Shown one piece after another: positions 21,001 to 30,758 of a stretch of DNA of 45,837 nucleotides. The position numbers were made by a program, and so were the translations under genes. The stretch is from a virus. The stretch covers positions 1 to 45,837 of IMG/VR virus record IMGVR_UViG_3300047476_001079; one strand, written 5' to 3'. Every line of letters begins with the position of its first letter. Positions within the stretch are counted from its first letter, which is position 1. The notes beneath the pieces are model-generated. The model did no database searches. It was given only the letters and a program-made list of their open reading frames with translations, and had not been told where the DNA came from.

Positions 21001-21075
21001 AAAAAGTGGATGTCCAGCATCACTGGGTTTCTTACGAAGAGTTTAGTTGCAACATACTCCACTTCACCACTTTTT
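21001..21075. other. tRNA-sized foldable spacer between tRNA-Asp and tRNA-Thr
   Basis: A 75-nt segment is closed by a perfect 9-bp stem (AAAAAGTGG/CCACTTTTT). It contains internal hairpins (CCAG/CTGG, TCTT/AAGA, and the palindrome GTTGCAAC). It fills almost exactly the gap between the two tRNA genes but lacks a T-loop (TTCRA). It looks like a degenerate tRNA or another structured RNA. No open frame is present. Confidence 0.45.
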
Positions 21076-21076
21076 G

Positions 21077-21150
21077 CGACTCCAATGGGACTTGAACCCA
21101 CGACCCCCACCGTGACAGGGTGGTGCTCTAACCAACTGAGCTATGGAGCC
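21077..21150 (-). tRNA. tRNA-Asp (GTC)
   Basis: Acceptor GGCTCCA/TGGAGTC, anticodon stem CCACC/GGTGG with loop CTGTCAC (anticodon GTC), T-loop TTCAAGT, discriminator G. No encoded CCA. Confidence 0.93.
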
Positions 21151-21168
21151 AGAACCCCCCATTACTGG

Positions 21169-21249
21169 GAGGGTGAGTAGGTGGATTGCCTTTTACCACC
21201 AGTGCCTAGTCAATACGGTTCTGTAAGATCCGCTTTTGAGCACACCCTC
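21169..21249. other. Second tRNA-sized foldable spacer
   Basis: An 81-nt segment closed by GAGGGTG/CACCCTC (7 bp, the length of an acceptor stem). It has internal hairpins GGTGG/CCACC (11-nt loop) and CGG/CCG (11-nt loop). No T-loop consensus and no gene. It lies in the 208-bp stretch between tRNA-Asp and the degenerate tRNA, which otherwise holds nothing I can name. Confidence 0.4.
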
Positions 21250-21358
21250 AGTTTAGCTTGCTAAGCTTGGACGCTAGTCCCCAAGTTGCCTTATTCCCCC
21301 CATTTGACTCTGGGAATTATTCGGCCATACTCCACAGAAACCGTCGTTGCTGTGTTTG

Positions 21359-21426
21359 CGAACAGAAGAGGAGTCGAACCTCTAGCTTGCTGATCAGTGC
21401 CGTGTTGCCTATTACACCATCTGTTC
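21359..21426 (-). pseudogene. Degenerate tRNA with a broken anticodon arm (tRNA-Gln-like)
   Basis: The acceptor (GAACAGA/TCTGTTC), D arm (GTGT/ACAC) and T arm (AGAGG/CCTCT with TTCGACT) are intact. Only 17 nt remain between D and T arms, and they cannot form a five-base-pair anticodon stem with a seven-base loop. The total is 68 nt including discriminator G, about five short. The D-arm context resembles tRNA-Gln. Probably a deletion derivative, though an unusual functional RNA is possible. Confidence 0.6.
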
Positions 21427-21430
21427 AAGT

Positions 21431-21600
21431 GGGATATCAGATTAATCAGATCCATATCCCTGAGTCGTTTCCTAAGACGGGTGACCAACCCCGAACCTAT
21501 ATCGTGAGATTACCTACACGCCAGAGTATCTACTGCCTGGACAGCAACAAGTGTTGAATTTTTTACGTGCACTTGTACACGTATAGGTGATTAGCCTATA
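21431..21600. other. Noncoding spacer with hairpins between degenerate tRNA and tRNA-Gly
   Basis: No convincing gene. Hairpins seen: GGGATAT/ATATCCC (21431-21460, 7 bp, 16-nt loop), ACGTG/CACGT (21565-21582) and TATAGG/CCTATA (21582-21600, 7-nt loop), the last directly beside the 3' end of tRNA-Gly. Confidence 0.4.
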
Positions 21601-21601
21601 G

Positions 21602-21673
21602 AGGGGATAGAGGTAATCGAAACCTCATCTAAACTTTGGAAGAGTCTCATTCTAGCCGTTGAACTATATCCCC
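21602..21673 (-). tRNA. tRNA-Gly (TCC)
   Basis: Acceptor GGGGATA/TATCCCC, anticodon loop CTTCCAA (anticodon TCC), T arm GAGGT/ACCTC with TTCGATT, discriminator T. No encoded CCA. Its 5' 27 nt are shared with the end of the HNH gene. Confidence 0.92.
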
Positions 21674-22078
21674 GAAATTAGACTTAGACCAACCACCTCT
21701 AGTGACTGTTCTAATTCTATGACAATTTGCACAAACAGTTTCACACTTATCTAATTCATTCATAAGGGTTTCTAAAGTAAGTACCCCAACCATTCTAGAG
21801 ACATTAAAGCTTTTATCTCTTAAATGATCTTGCTCTAAAACCCTAATGTCCGAATTACCACAGTCTATGCAAGACTTTGTGGATAACCATTTATAATAGT
21901 CATCACGATAAGTGTTTTTGTTTTTTGCAGCTTTATCAATATACTTTTGTTTATTATCCTGATAGTGTTGTTTACGATATATAGAGTGGCACGTTTTACA
22001 CACTGATTGAGGCTTACCATGCTTTTTATTGAACATATCAAAATCTTTTTCAATACCGCATTTACTACAAGTTTTCAT
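21647..22078 (-). CDS. HNH endonuclease-like protein with zinc knuckles, 143 aa, leaderless
   Basis: N-terminal CSKCGIEKDFDMFNKK and CKTCH zinc ligands, a lysine-rich linker, then the HNH core: CIDCGNSD, LEQDHLRDK, CETVCANCHRIRT. It is related to the 81-residue protein at 2717. I start at ATG 22078, because the extended -10 TGCTATACT ends six bases before it (leaderless); ATG 22096 lies in the promoter. The last nine codons read into the 5' part of tRNA-Gly. Such HNH genes often behave as homing or mobile endonucleases; insertion within a tRNA array fits that. Confidence 0.85.
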   Translation of the reverse strand: MKTCSKCGIEKDFDMFNKKHGKPQSVCKTCHSIYRKQHYQDNKQKYIDKAAKNKNTYRDDYYKWLSTKSCIDCGNSDIRVLEQDHLRDKSFNVSRMVGVLTLETLMNELDKCETVCANCHRIRTVTRGGWSKSNFGDIVQRLE

Positions 22079-22084
22079 AAACTT

Positions 22085-22124
22085 AGTATAGCACATTTCT
22101 TTCCAAACTTATATTAATTTGGAA
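22085..22124 (-). promoter_or_regulatory. Extended -10 promoter with operator-like inverted repeat for the HNH gene
   Basis: TGCTATACT (22085-22093) leads to a leaderless start at 22078. Immediately upstream, TTCCAAA/TTTGGAA (22101-22124, 7-bp arms, 10-nt centre) covers the -35 region, a classic operator position. Confidence 0.6.
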
Positions 22125-22193
22125 GGATCTCTATTTAATTGTGTTGCTTGCTTTTATCCTATACCCGAGGAGTGGTGCAAGCGGAACCATTAG

Positions 22194-22266
22194 CTGGGAC
22201 AGCAGGGATCGAACCTGCGACATTTCGATTAACAGTCGAACGCTCTGCCAGCTGAGCTATGTCCCA
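22194..22266 (-). tRNA. tRNA-Asn (GTT)
   Basis: Acceptor TGGGACA/TGTCCCA, anticodon stem TTCGA/TCGAA with loop CTGTTAA (anticodon GTT), T-loop TTCGATC, discriminator G. No encoded CCA. Confidence 0.93.
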
Positions 22267-22298
22267 ATCGTCCGTTTAAGGATGGACTTCCTTTAATA

Positions 22299-23075
22299 CT
22301 ATGGTATCACATTTACAAACTTGGTGTCAAGAATTCCAGAAACAAATTTTGCAGCCACAGCAACGTTACCAGCAGATGTAGTATTTGGAATTAAACCGAA
22401 TACTGACGACTTGTATGAGTATACTATTGACGTTGCAAAGTAGTCTGTGTTACTGTCAAAAGAGAATGAGCTAACTGCTTGACCAGTCTTATTTAATGCT
22501 CCTACACTAACAGAATTAGTTTCTACAAGACAAGCAGGATAGTCCACTGGTGCACCAAACTTATTTCCTGTTGCAGCAAATACTGGAATACCCTTAGCTG
22601 ATAGGGATGCAATCAGGCCTTTGATCGTTTGGTCTGCCTTAGTAGCACCACCAAACTCTGCTGTACCTGCTGTATTTGGAGAACAGGCCTTATTACCATT
22701 AAATGCTCTAGAAATAGATACAGCACCAATGTTAGATGAGTTATTGTTTACCCAAATCAATGCACGGATAAAGTCTCCAGTTGTCATCTCATTAGTGGCC
22801 TTTGCAGATGTATTGGCAGACCTTACTGTAATAATCTTTAGATTTGGATTCTGTCGTTTTGCAACCTCTACCATTCCATTTCCATGGTTAGCTGGATTAG
22901 AGATTAGTGCTGGCTTTGAGGCCAACGTGATATTACATCCACTGCTAGCAACACATACTGACGCATTGTCAAAGTATGAGTCAATAATTGCTAGTGATTT
23001 TGTTTCAGCAGCCTGTGCTGGTGATAGTGATACAGATGCAAGTAGTGCACCCAAAATAATTGCTGTTTTCTTCAT
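22299..23075 (-). CDS. Secreted subtilisin-like (S8) serine protease, 258 aa
   Basis: A signal peptide (MKKTAIILGALLASVSLSPAQAA) covers about residues 1-23. Then come the S8 triad regions in order: AIIDSYFD (Asp32), NHGNGMVEVAKR (His64), the oxyanion strand PVFAATGNKFG (Asn171) and TTSAGNVAVAAKFVSG (Ser234). The Ser motif is TTSAGN instead of GTSMAAP, so activity is likely but not assured. Six cysteines may form disulfides. Secretion suggests action on the cell wall, a surface protein or the virion. A tight AAGGG site precedes ATG 23075. A subtilase in a phage is unusual. Confidence 0.8.
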   Translation of the reverse strand: MKKTAIILGALLASVSLSPAQAAETKSLAIIDSYFDNASVCVASSGCNITLASKPALISNPANHGNGMVEVAKRQNPNLKIITVRSANTSAKATNEMTTGDFIRALIWVNNNSSNIGAVSISRAFNGNKACSPNTAGTAEFGGATKADQTIKGLIASLSAKGIPVFAATGNKFGAPVDYPACLVETNSVSVGALNKTGQAVSSFSFDSNTDYFATSIVYSYKSSVFGLIPNTTSAGNVAVAAKFVSGILDTKFVNVIP

Positions 23076-23086
23076 ACCCTTTTTCT

Positions 23087-23275
23087 TTACGCTAGAATTT
23101 TAATTACTGGAGAACATGGGTCTCCGCCATCTTCCCACTCTTTTTCTTCTTCTTCTGACATGTATGGATCTCCATCATGCGTGTAGCAGAATGGCTCAGT
23201 TACCCAACCCTTGTCTATACCAATCTGAAGCCATTCCCAAACTTCTTCTCTTTCATCTTTTTCATCTACGCTCAT
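23087..23275 (-). CDS. Conserved small acidic protein, 62 aa, leaderless
   Basis: Very acidic, with the recognisable actinobacterial/actinophage pattern WEWLQIGIDKGW-TEPFCYTHDGDPYMSEEEE-EWEDGGDPC. Two or three Cys/His residues could bind metal. Function unknown. Strong promoter TTGACA-N17-TAGAAT at 23282-23310 has its -10 six bases from ATG 23275, so it is leaderless. The subtilase gene follows 11 bases later. Confidence 0.82.
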   Translation of the reverse strand: MSVDEKDEREEVWEWLQIGIDKGWVTEPFCYTHDGDPYMSEEEEKEWEDGGDPCSPVIKILA

Positions 23276-23281
23276 GTATAT

Positions 23282-23310
23282 ATTCTACTCTCTGAGTTAG
23301 GATTTGTCAA
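23282..23310 (-). promoter_or_regulatory. Strong leaderless promoter (P2)
   Basis: Minus strand TTGACA (23305-23310), 17-nt spacer, TAGAAT (23282-23287), then a six-base gap to ATG 23275. It drives the 62-aa gene and probably the subtilase gene. Confidence 0.85.
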
Positions 23311-23313
23311 GTA

Positions 23314-23703
23314 TTATTCGTTGCTTAGTAGGTAATTTATTACGTCTGGATTGTCACGAATTATGGTTAGGAAGGCATCTTCGTACATAGCAATAAAGTA
23401 GTGTTCCCATACATCAATGATCTCGTTAGGCTGAACATCTTCTACGTTTGGCTTAATACCAGAACTGCCTGACGAAAATCTTACTGCGTGAAATAATTCA
23501 TGGAATAGGACCTGACGCTTGCGACTAGGAGTGGCAGCTTTATCAATTACGATGATATTTCCCTCTTGAATGGTATATCCATAACTGCCATCATTAAGTA
23601 ATCCATCTGTATTCTTTGTGCGTTCTTCTACAGTCCAAACCTGACTACCAATCTTGATTCTTGTTGGTAGTTTTGGATACTTTACCGCCTTGCCTGATGC
23701 CAT
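23314..23703 (-). CDS. Zincin-type metallopeptidase-like protein, 129 aa
   Basis: Contains LFHELFHAVRF, an HExxH zinc site (His68, Glu69, His72), with a DVWEHYFIAMYED helix later that could give the third ligand. The N-terminal half is a small beta domain (KIGSQVWTVEERT, YGYTIQEGNIIVID). Size and layout resemble ImmA/M78-like or SprT-like phage zincins. An AGGAGGGG site precedes ATG 23703. Substrate unknown; anti-repressor or host-protein cleavage is possible. Confidence 0.8.
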   Translation of the reverse strand: MASGKAVKYPKLPTRIKIGSQVWTVEERTKNTDGLLNDGSYGYTIQEGNIIVIDKAATPSRKRQVLFHELFHAVRFSSGSSGIKPNVEDVQPNEIIDVWEHYFIAMYEDAFLTIIRDNPDVINYLLSNE

Positions 23704-23735
23704 GAGAAAACCCCTCCTAGATAGTGTTTTCTTAT

Positions 23736-23764
23736 AGTATACACTAAAAAGGAGGGGTCGTCAA
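23736..23764 (-). promoter_or_regulatory. Consensus-like promoter (P3) of the zincin gene
   Basis: TTGACG (23759-23764), 17-nt spacer, TATACT (23736-23741) on the minus strand. A short leader holds the AGGAGGGG site. Confidence 0.82.
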
Positions 23765-23793
23765 GGGGTTGGTTGGGCTTGAAAGCCTTTATT

Positions 23794-24069
23794 TTACTGC
23801 TCTGAGTTCTTATCTACCTTGGCAAATGCCTGGTTGATCTCGTCTAGAGTAAGCTTTCCGTCCTCTAGGAAGGCTCTAGCTAGCTTTTCAACTACTGTAG
23901 CCACACCCAGGATACCTGCCATAAATACGGCGTCAATAAGCTGTACGCCAACTACTGCACCTGCACCTAGGACTGATAGACCAGAAGCCGCAAATACAGC
24001 CAAGATTCTCCAGATTACGTTTTTGATGGTAGCAAGTCCTCCTGCTACACCAGTTTCTAATTCATCCAT
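23794..24069 (-). CDS. Two-helix membrane protein, holin-like, 91 aa
   Basis: Two strongly hydrophobic helices (VIWRILAVFAASGLSVLGAG and AVFMAGILGVATVVEKLARAF) and a charged C-terminus (DEINQAFAKVDKNSEQ) give a typical class II holin shape. It shares an operon with other small membrane and hypothetical genes, next to the secreted proteins. RBS AAAGGAA precedes ATG 24069. Holin is a reasonable guess; the M23 lysin is 12 kb away. Confidence 0.65.
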   Translation of the reverse strand: MDELETGVAGGLATIKNVIWRILAVFAASGLSVLGAGAVVGVQLIDAVFMAGILGVATVVEKLARAFLEDGKLTLDEINQAFAKVDKNSEQ

Positions 24070-24092
24070 TTTTGATTCCTTTCTACTTGGGG

Positions 24093-24314
24093 CTAAATCT
24101 CAATGGTTTTTGTTTTTGCATATGTACTACGATATGCGTTTTTGTAGCCTCTTTGATAGGCCTGAAATTCTTCAATGGTCTTTGACTTACCTTCAAAGTA
24201 TTTCTTTGCTGACTCAAAGGCTTCTTGCTGAAGCATCTTTGAATCTGGTTCTAGATAATTCTTTATATAAGTAATTATCTTATTCAACTTGGTACCCCAC
24301 TGCTGAGATATCAA
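24093..24314 (-). CDS. Hypothetical helical protein, 73 aa, TTG start
   Basis: Helical and charged (EPDSKMLQQEAFESAKKYFEGK, TIEEFQAYQRGYKNAYR). The frame opens after a stop with no ATG, so the likely start is TTG 24314 with a weak AGAAAG site. A 24-codon ATG frame overlaps it in another register and cannot be excluded. Not recognised. Confidence 0.5.
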   Translation of the reverse strand: MISQQWGTKLNKIITYIKNYLEPDSKMLQQEAFESAKKYFEGKSKTIEEFQAYQRGYKNAYRSTYAKTKTIEI

Positions 24315-24358
24315 GCTTTCTGTTTGTTTCTAGTGGTTCATAATAGTTTTTCATGCTA

Positions 24359-24526
24359 TTATTCACCGTCCTTTCTCAATGGATATGTCAAGGTCCATAG
24401 ACCAAGCGTACCCAAGATACAGTAGCCTACGATTGTTTTTGCTGATCCTTCCAGCACAACCCAAGCTACGAACATACCTAGTAGTGTCCAGGCCTGTCCT
24501 AAAATATCATTCAGGAATTTCTTCAT
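24359..24526 (-). CDS. Small membrane protein, 55 aa
   Basis: Two hydrophobic helices ([15 protein letters not shown] and [16 protein letters not shown]) with basic ends. AGGAGGGG lies at good spacing before ATG 24526, and its ATGA overlaps the stop of the proline-rich protein gene. Function unknown; could be a second holin or antiholin. Confidence 0.7.
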   Translation of the reverse strand: MKKFLNDILGQAWTLLGMFVAWVVLEGSAKTIVGYCILGTLGLWTLTYPLRKDGE

Positions 24527-26172
24527 TGTTTTCCCCTCCTTGTTGAACTAGATGATCCGCCAGCTCCACCAGAAGATACCGATCCAGTAGAAGATGATGT
24601 TGTTGACGCTGCAGCAGTTGCAGCAGATACTGTTGCACTAACTGCGGCACCTGTAGCAATAACGGATGCAATAACTGTCTTTTCTGCTTCCTCACGGACT
24701 GCAGGTGCCATATCTGCACCAACGTTACCAAGATTATTAAATGCCTCTAGTGCTGCACCAGCAATATCTCCAAGCAAAGGTATTGCTGCAAGTTCTGAAG
24801 GCAGTTCGGCATCGTCTGCCTCTGCTGCTACTGCAAGTGCTTCAAGAGCCTGATTATACTCCTCTGATCCTTGCTCTGCAGTTTCAAATACTACAAGGGC
24901 TGCTTCTACAAGCTGCTCCACCTGTGCATCTGTTAAGTCTTCTGGTGCAGTTTCTATTAGATTTGAGATTTCCTCTACCGCTGTCTCTTCTGCAGGAGGC
25001 TCTGGGGCAAGTTCTGGTTCTGGCTGTGGAGCTGGAGCTGGTTCTGGAACAGGCTCAGGTTCAGGGACTGGCTCTGGCTGTGGCTCTGGCTGTGGCTCTG
25101 GCTGTGGCTCTGGCTGTGGCTCTGGCTGTGGCTCTGGCTGTGGCTCTGGCTGTGGAGCTGGAGCTGGTTCTGGAACAGGCTCAGGCGTTGGCTCTGGCGT
25201 AGGAGCAGGTTCTGGTGTAGGTGTGGGTTCTGGCGTAGGAGCAGGTTCTGGAACATTCTCGTAAACGACAACAAATATAAGAGTCTTTACAGTTCCAGGT
25301 GCTGGATCACCATACATGTTATTTGAATCAATAGTTACGGAAGTTTGTCCAGATGCTAGCTCAGTTAGTGTAGAAGATACTTCAACTCCACGAGAACCGT
25401 CTGATGGATCACCGTACCAAGCGGTTATGCTCAAGATTCTTTGTCCCTCTGGTGCGACAACTTCTATTGATGATCCCTCCGATAGCAAGGTTGCACCCTC
25501 TGGAACAAAAGGTGGAGTCACTGTTGGAGTGGGCTCTGGTGTTGGTGTAGGAGTGGGTTCTGGTGTAGGTGTTGGAGCAACTGGTTCTGGCTCTAATACT
25601 GGTGGCTGTTCTACCTGAACAATCCCGTACTGCTCTAGAGTTACAATGCTTCCATCTGTAAGGCGAACACCAGTGCGAGTCTGTCCTTCATAAGTTGGTC
25701 CAGTCAATGAGTAGGATATTGCAACCGTTCCATCTGTATTAATAGCCGCAACTATGTTAATGTTTGTTGGCTCAGTAGCACCCTGCAGCCAAATAGGTCT
25801 AGCAGAGATGTCTACCTGAAATCCTCCATCAGATGCACGAATTATTAGGTGTTCGTCAGATCTATTTTGTGGGTAAACTACCCAGTCCATTGAGTATAGA
25901 GATATAGAGGGTGTTGATGGATATGTCCAGTAGGTGCCATCTGGATTACCAAATGTGATTACAGAGTTGGTCGTTGCATAAACAGAGTCATATACTACTC
26001 CGTCAAATGTTACTGTAGTTGTCAGTGGCACCTGGTAAGATGAGTCATCTCCACCAGGAGTAGTAACAACAACTACAACAGGCTCTGTAGTTTCATTTGC
26101 CAGGGCTGGGGTAGCAAAAAATAGTGGCACAAAGGCCAAAGCTAGTGCTGCTAAAAGTCTTGGGGTTTTAAT
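24523..26172 (-). CDS. Secreted proline-rich repeat protein with (QPEP)7, 549 aa, probable ATT start
   Basis: Read from ATT 26172, the product begins with a perfect signal peptide ([20 protein letters not shown] then PALA, about 25 residues). AAGGAG stands seven bases upstream. Starting at the first conventional codon (TTG 26139) would delete half of the signal. The mature part has a beta-rich domain (about 30-190), Pro/Thr/Glu linkers, a second small domain, a Pro/Glu-rich segment with seven QPEP units, an acidic helical region, and an Ala/Ser/Gly tail ending in basic residues. It is exported, rod-like, and a possible host-surface or virion-associated protein. Promoter at 26211-26219. Confidence 0.72.
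   Translation of the reverse strand: MKTPRLLAALALAFVPLFFATPALANETTEPVVVVVTTPGGDDSSYQVPLTTTVTFDGVVYDSVYATTNSVITFGNPDGTYWTYPSTPSISLYSMDWVVYPQNRSDEHLIIRASDGGFQVDISARPIWLQGATEPTNINIVAAINTDGTVAISYSLTGPTYEGQTRTGVRLTDGSIVTLEQYGIVQVEQPPVLEPEPVAPTPTPEPTPTPTPEPTPTVTPPFVPEGATLLSEGSSIEVVAPEGQRILSITAWYGDPSDGSRGVEVSSTLTELASGQTSVTIDSNNMYGDPAPGTVKTLIFVVVYENVPEPAPTPEPTPTPEPAPTPEPTPEPVPEPAPAPQPEPQPEPQPEPQPEPQPEPQPEPQPEPVPEPEPVPEPAPAPQPEPELAPEPPAEETAVEEISNLIETAPEDLTDAQVEQLVEAALVVFETAEQGSEEYNQALEALAVAAEADDAELPSELAAIPLLGDIAGAALEAFNNLGNVGADMAPAVREEAEKTVIASVIATGAAVSATVSAATAAASTTSSSTGSVSSGGAGGSSSSTRRGKQ
25070..25153. repeat. 12-bp tandem repeat, seven units, coding for (QPEP)7
   Basis: Seven exact copies of ggctctggctgt (plus strand) inside the proline-rich protein gene. 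No change between units is seen, which suggests recent expansion or homogenisation. Flanked by near-repeats coding for APAP and VPEP segments. Confidence 0.93.
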
Positions 26173-26210
26173 TTGTATCTCCTTGTTAGTGGGGTATGTC
26201 TAACAAGATA

Positions 26211-26219
26211 ATTATATCA
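26211..26219 (-). promoter_or_regulatory. Extended -10 promoter of the proline-rich protein gene
   Basis: Minus strand TGATATAAT, about 32 nt before the AAGGAG site and ATT start. It follows the nrdF terminator. No good -35. Confidence 0.6.
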
Positions 26220-26233
26220 CTGTTTAAATATAG

Positions 26234-26263
26234 AAAAAGGGGGGCTAGACTATGCTGCCCCCC
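26234..26263 (-). terminator. Rho-independent terminator after nrdF
   Basis: Minus strand GGGGGGC/GCCCCCC (7 bp, 11-nt loop) followed by TTTTTC. Ends the nrdI-nrdE-nrdF operon. Confidence 0.92.
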
Positions 26264-26275
26264 AAGTCCTATGGA

Positions 26276-29335
<3,060 letters not shown>

Positions 29336-29349
<14 letters not shown>

Positions 29350-29737
29350 TTAGTAGACCTAACCTTTCCTTTACCTTAATTACATCTTCTTGTGTGCCAA
29401 AGATTTCCACTCTAGCTATAACTGGTACCCCAGTCTTTTGAGAAATCATATCTGCAGCTTTGCAGTAATGCTCTCCAAAGTTTGTGTTTCCAAAACCAAC
29501 TACACCAAGCAGAAGGTCTCTGTTTTGTTTAATATTTAAAAAACGTCGTACCTGTCTGGGGATTGCAGATCCTTCATTCCCTCCACCATAAGTTGGAACA
29601 AATAAAACGTAATAATCATCAACCACGGTAGGGCTGTCAACATCATCGCTAATAGGAATACGGATAGAATGCTCATTTAGTTTCTCCACGAATCGTTTAG
29701 TGTTGCCTGAATAATTAGAAAAGTAAACAATATCCAT
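29336..29737 (-). CDS. nrdI: NrdI flavodoxin for class Ib RNR, 133 aa
   Basis: An FMN protein that generates the oxidant for NrdF manganese cofactor assembly. [15 protein letters not shown] is the phosphate-binding loop; [21 protein letters not shown] and [19 protein letters not shown] are NrdI-specific loops. It overlaps nrdE by 14 nt. No strong promoter or RBS is obvious before ATG 29737; a hairpin at 29779-29805 separates it from the upstream gene. Confidence 0.96.
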
Positions 29738-29778
29738 TGAATAGATACACTTTACCTTTCTAAAATGGGGACAGATAA

Positions 29779-29805
29779 GGGGAGAGAACTGTTTGCCCTC
29801 TCCCC
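29779..29805 (-). terminator. Hairpin terminator after the secreted 300-aa gene
   Basis: Minus strand GGGGAGAG/CTCTCCCC (8 bp, 11-nt loop) followed by TTATCTGTCC. The T-tract is weak, so it may terminate only partly or act as a processing hairpin ahead of nrdI. Confidence 0.55.
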
Positions 29806-29823
29806 AAATCTATTATACATCAA

Positions 29824-30726
29824 TTACTTAACAGGCTTAACCTGAAGCTTCTTTCCAACCTTAGTGTTGTATCGCTTAGCAAGTGAGTTGTACTTAGCCT
29901 TTAGAGATGCAATCTCTGCATCCTTTGCAGCAACAGCTGCAGACAAAGCGGTAACCTGTGTTGCTAGGTCAGCAGCTGATACTGAGAATGCAACCTCAGT
30001 TGTAGCCTTTGCCAAACCAGCTACATCAGTAGCAGTGATCTTTGAGATACCTGCAACTGCACCTGCAACGGTAGGAGTGGTGATAACACCCTCATAACGC
30101 TTGTCAGTTGCATCGTAAGTTAGTGCAGTCTTAACTGTACCACGAAGAACTGAGGTTGTAATGGTTGCGTTAGTTACAGCGTTACCAAATACGTCAGTTA
30201 CGTTAGCAGTGAAGTCAACGTCTACACCTAGTCCAGCAAATGCAGGAACTGATGTTGTTAGAGTGTATGCAGCACCTGCAGTACCCTTAACTACATAAGT
30301 AGTTGAGTCTCCACCAACGGTAACTACAACTGAACCAGCAGTAGTTGAAGTGGTGAATGCATAGAAGGTAACTGTGGTTCCTGAACCTGAGTTAGCTGAG
30401 AATGTTGCAGAACCTGCTGAAGCTGCTACTGGAGCAGATACAGTTGCAAGAGCTGAAACTAGCTTAACACCAGTTGCAGTAGCTGAAACAGTAGTGTTTG
30501 CAGCAACAGTAACTACAACCTTAAGGGCATCTGCAGCATCTACAGAGTTGTCTGCAGGTACTGGAAGTAGCACTGGATCAGCAGCAGTTGCGGCTGCGGT
30601 AACTGATACGTTGTTTACAGTCAATGCTGCTGAGATAGCTGCATTAGCTGGAGCTGCTACTAGAGCAGATGTTACAAGTGCTACTGCAGAGGCAATAGCG
30701 ATTAGTGGCTTCTTTAGTGAAGTCAT
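29824..30726 (-). CDS. Secreted Ala/Thr/Val-rich surface-type protein with C-terminal coiled coil, 300 aa
   Basis: A signal peptide covers about residues 1-29 (MTSLKKPLIAIASAVALVTS then ending APANA). The body is two or more Ig/S-layer-like beta domains rich in Thr/Val/Ala (TADPVLLPVPADNSVDAAD, VDVDFTANVTDVFGN). A C-terminal heptad-type helix follows (LATQVTALSAAVAAKDAEI) and a basic end. It resembles actinobacterial surface proteins more than a phage protein and may be host-derived. RBS AAGGAG; strong promoter at 30815-30844. Role unknown: coat, superinfection block or virion decoration. Confidence 0.72.
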   Translation of the reverse strand: MTSLKKPLIAIASAVALVTSALVAAPANAAISAALTVNNVSVTAAATAADPVLLPVPADNSVDAADALKVVVTVAANTTVSATATGVKLVSALATVSAPVAASAGSATFSANSGSGTTVTFYAFTTSTTAGSVVVTVGGDSTTYVVKGTAGAAYTLTTSVPAFAGLGVDVDFTANVTDVFGNAVTNATITTSVLRGTVKTALTYDATDKRYEGVITTPTVAGAVAGISKITATDVAGLAKATTEVAFSVSAADLATQVTALSAAVAAKDAEIASLKAKYNSLAKRYNTKVGKKLQVKPVK

Positions 30727-30758
30727 TATTCTCCTTATTGTTATTTATATTTTTGATT

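Noticed and set aside
20999-21076. Functional tRNA in the tRNA-Asp/tRNA-Thr spacer
   Set aside because: Size and closing stem fit, but neither strand has a T-loop consensus or a proper anticodon arm; reported only as a foldable element.
21258-21557. Open frames over the second tRNA array on both strands
   Set aside because: They cross the degenerate tRNA and foldable spacers and lack starts with an RBS.
23779-23801. Hairpin GGCT/AGCC followed by TTTATTTT on the plus strand
   Set aside because: Only four base pairs, and no plus-strand gene lies upstream to be terminated.
25070-25153. CRISPR-like repeat
   Set aside because: The 12-bp units are contiguous without spacers and stay in frame as QPEP. 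It is a coding tandem repeat.
24741-25618. Long plus-strand and alternate minus-strand frames across the proline-rich gene
   Set aside because: They are low-complexity Leu/Ala/Val or His/Gln/Ser readings produced by the 12-bp repeat; no RBS and no protein-like composition.
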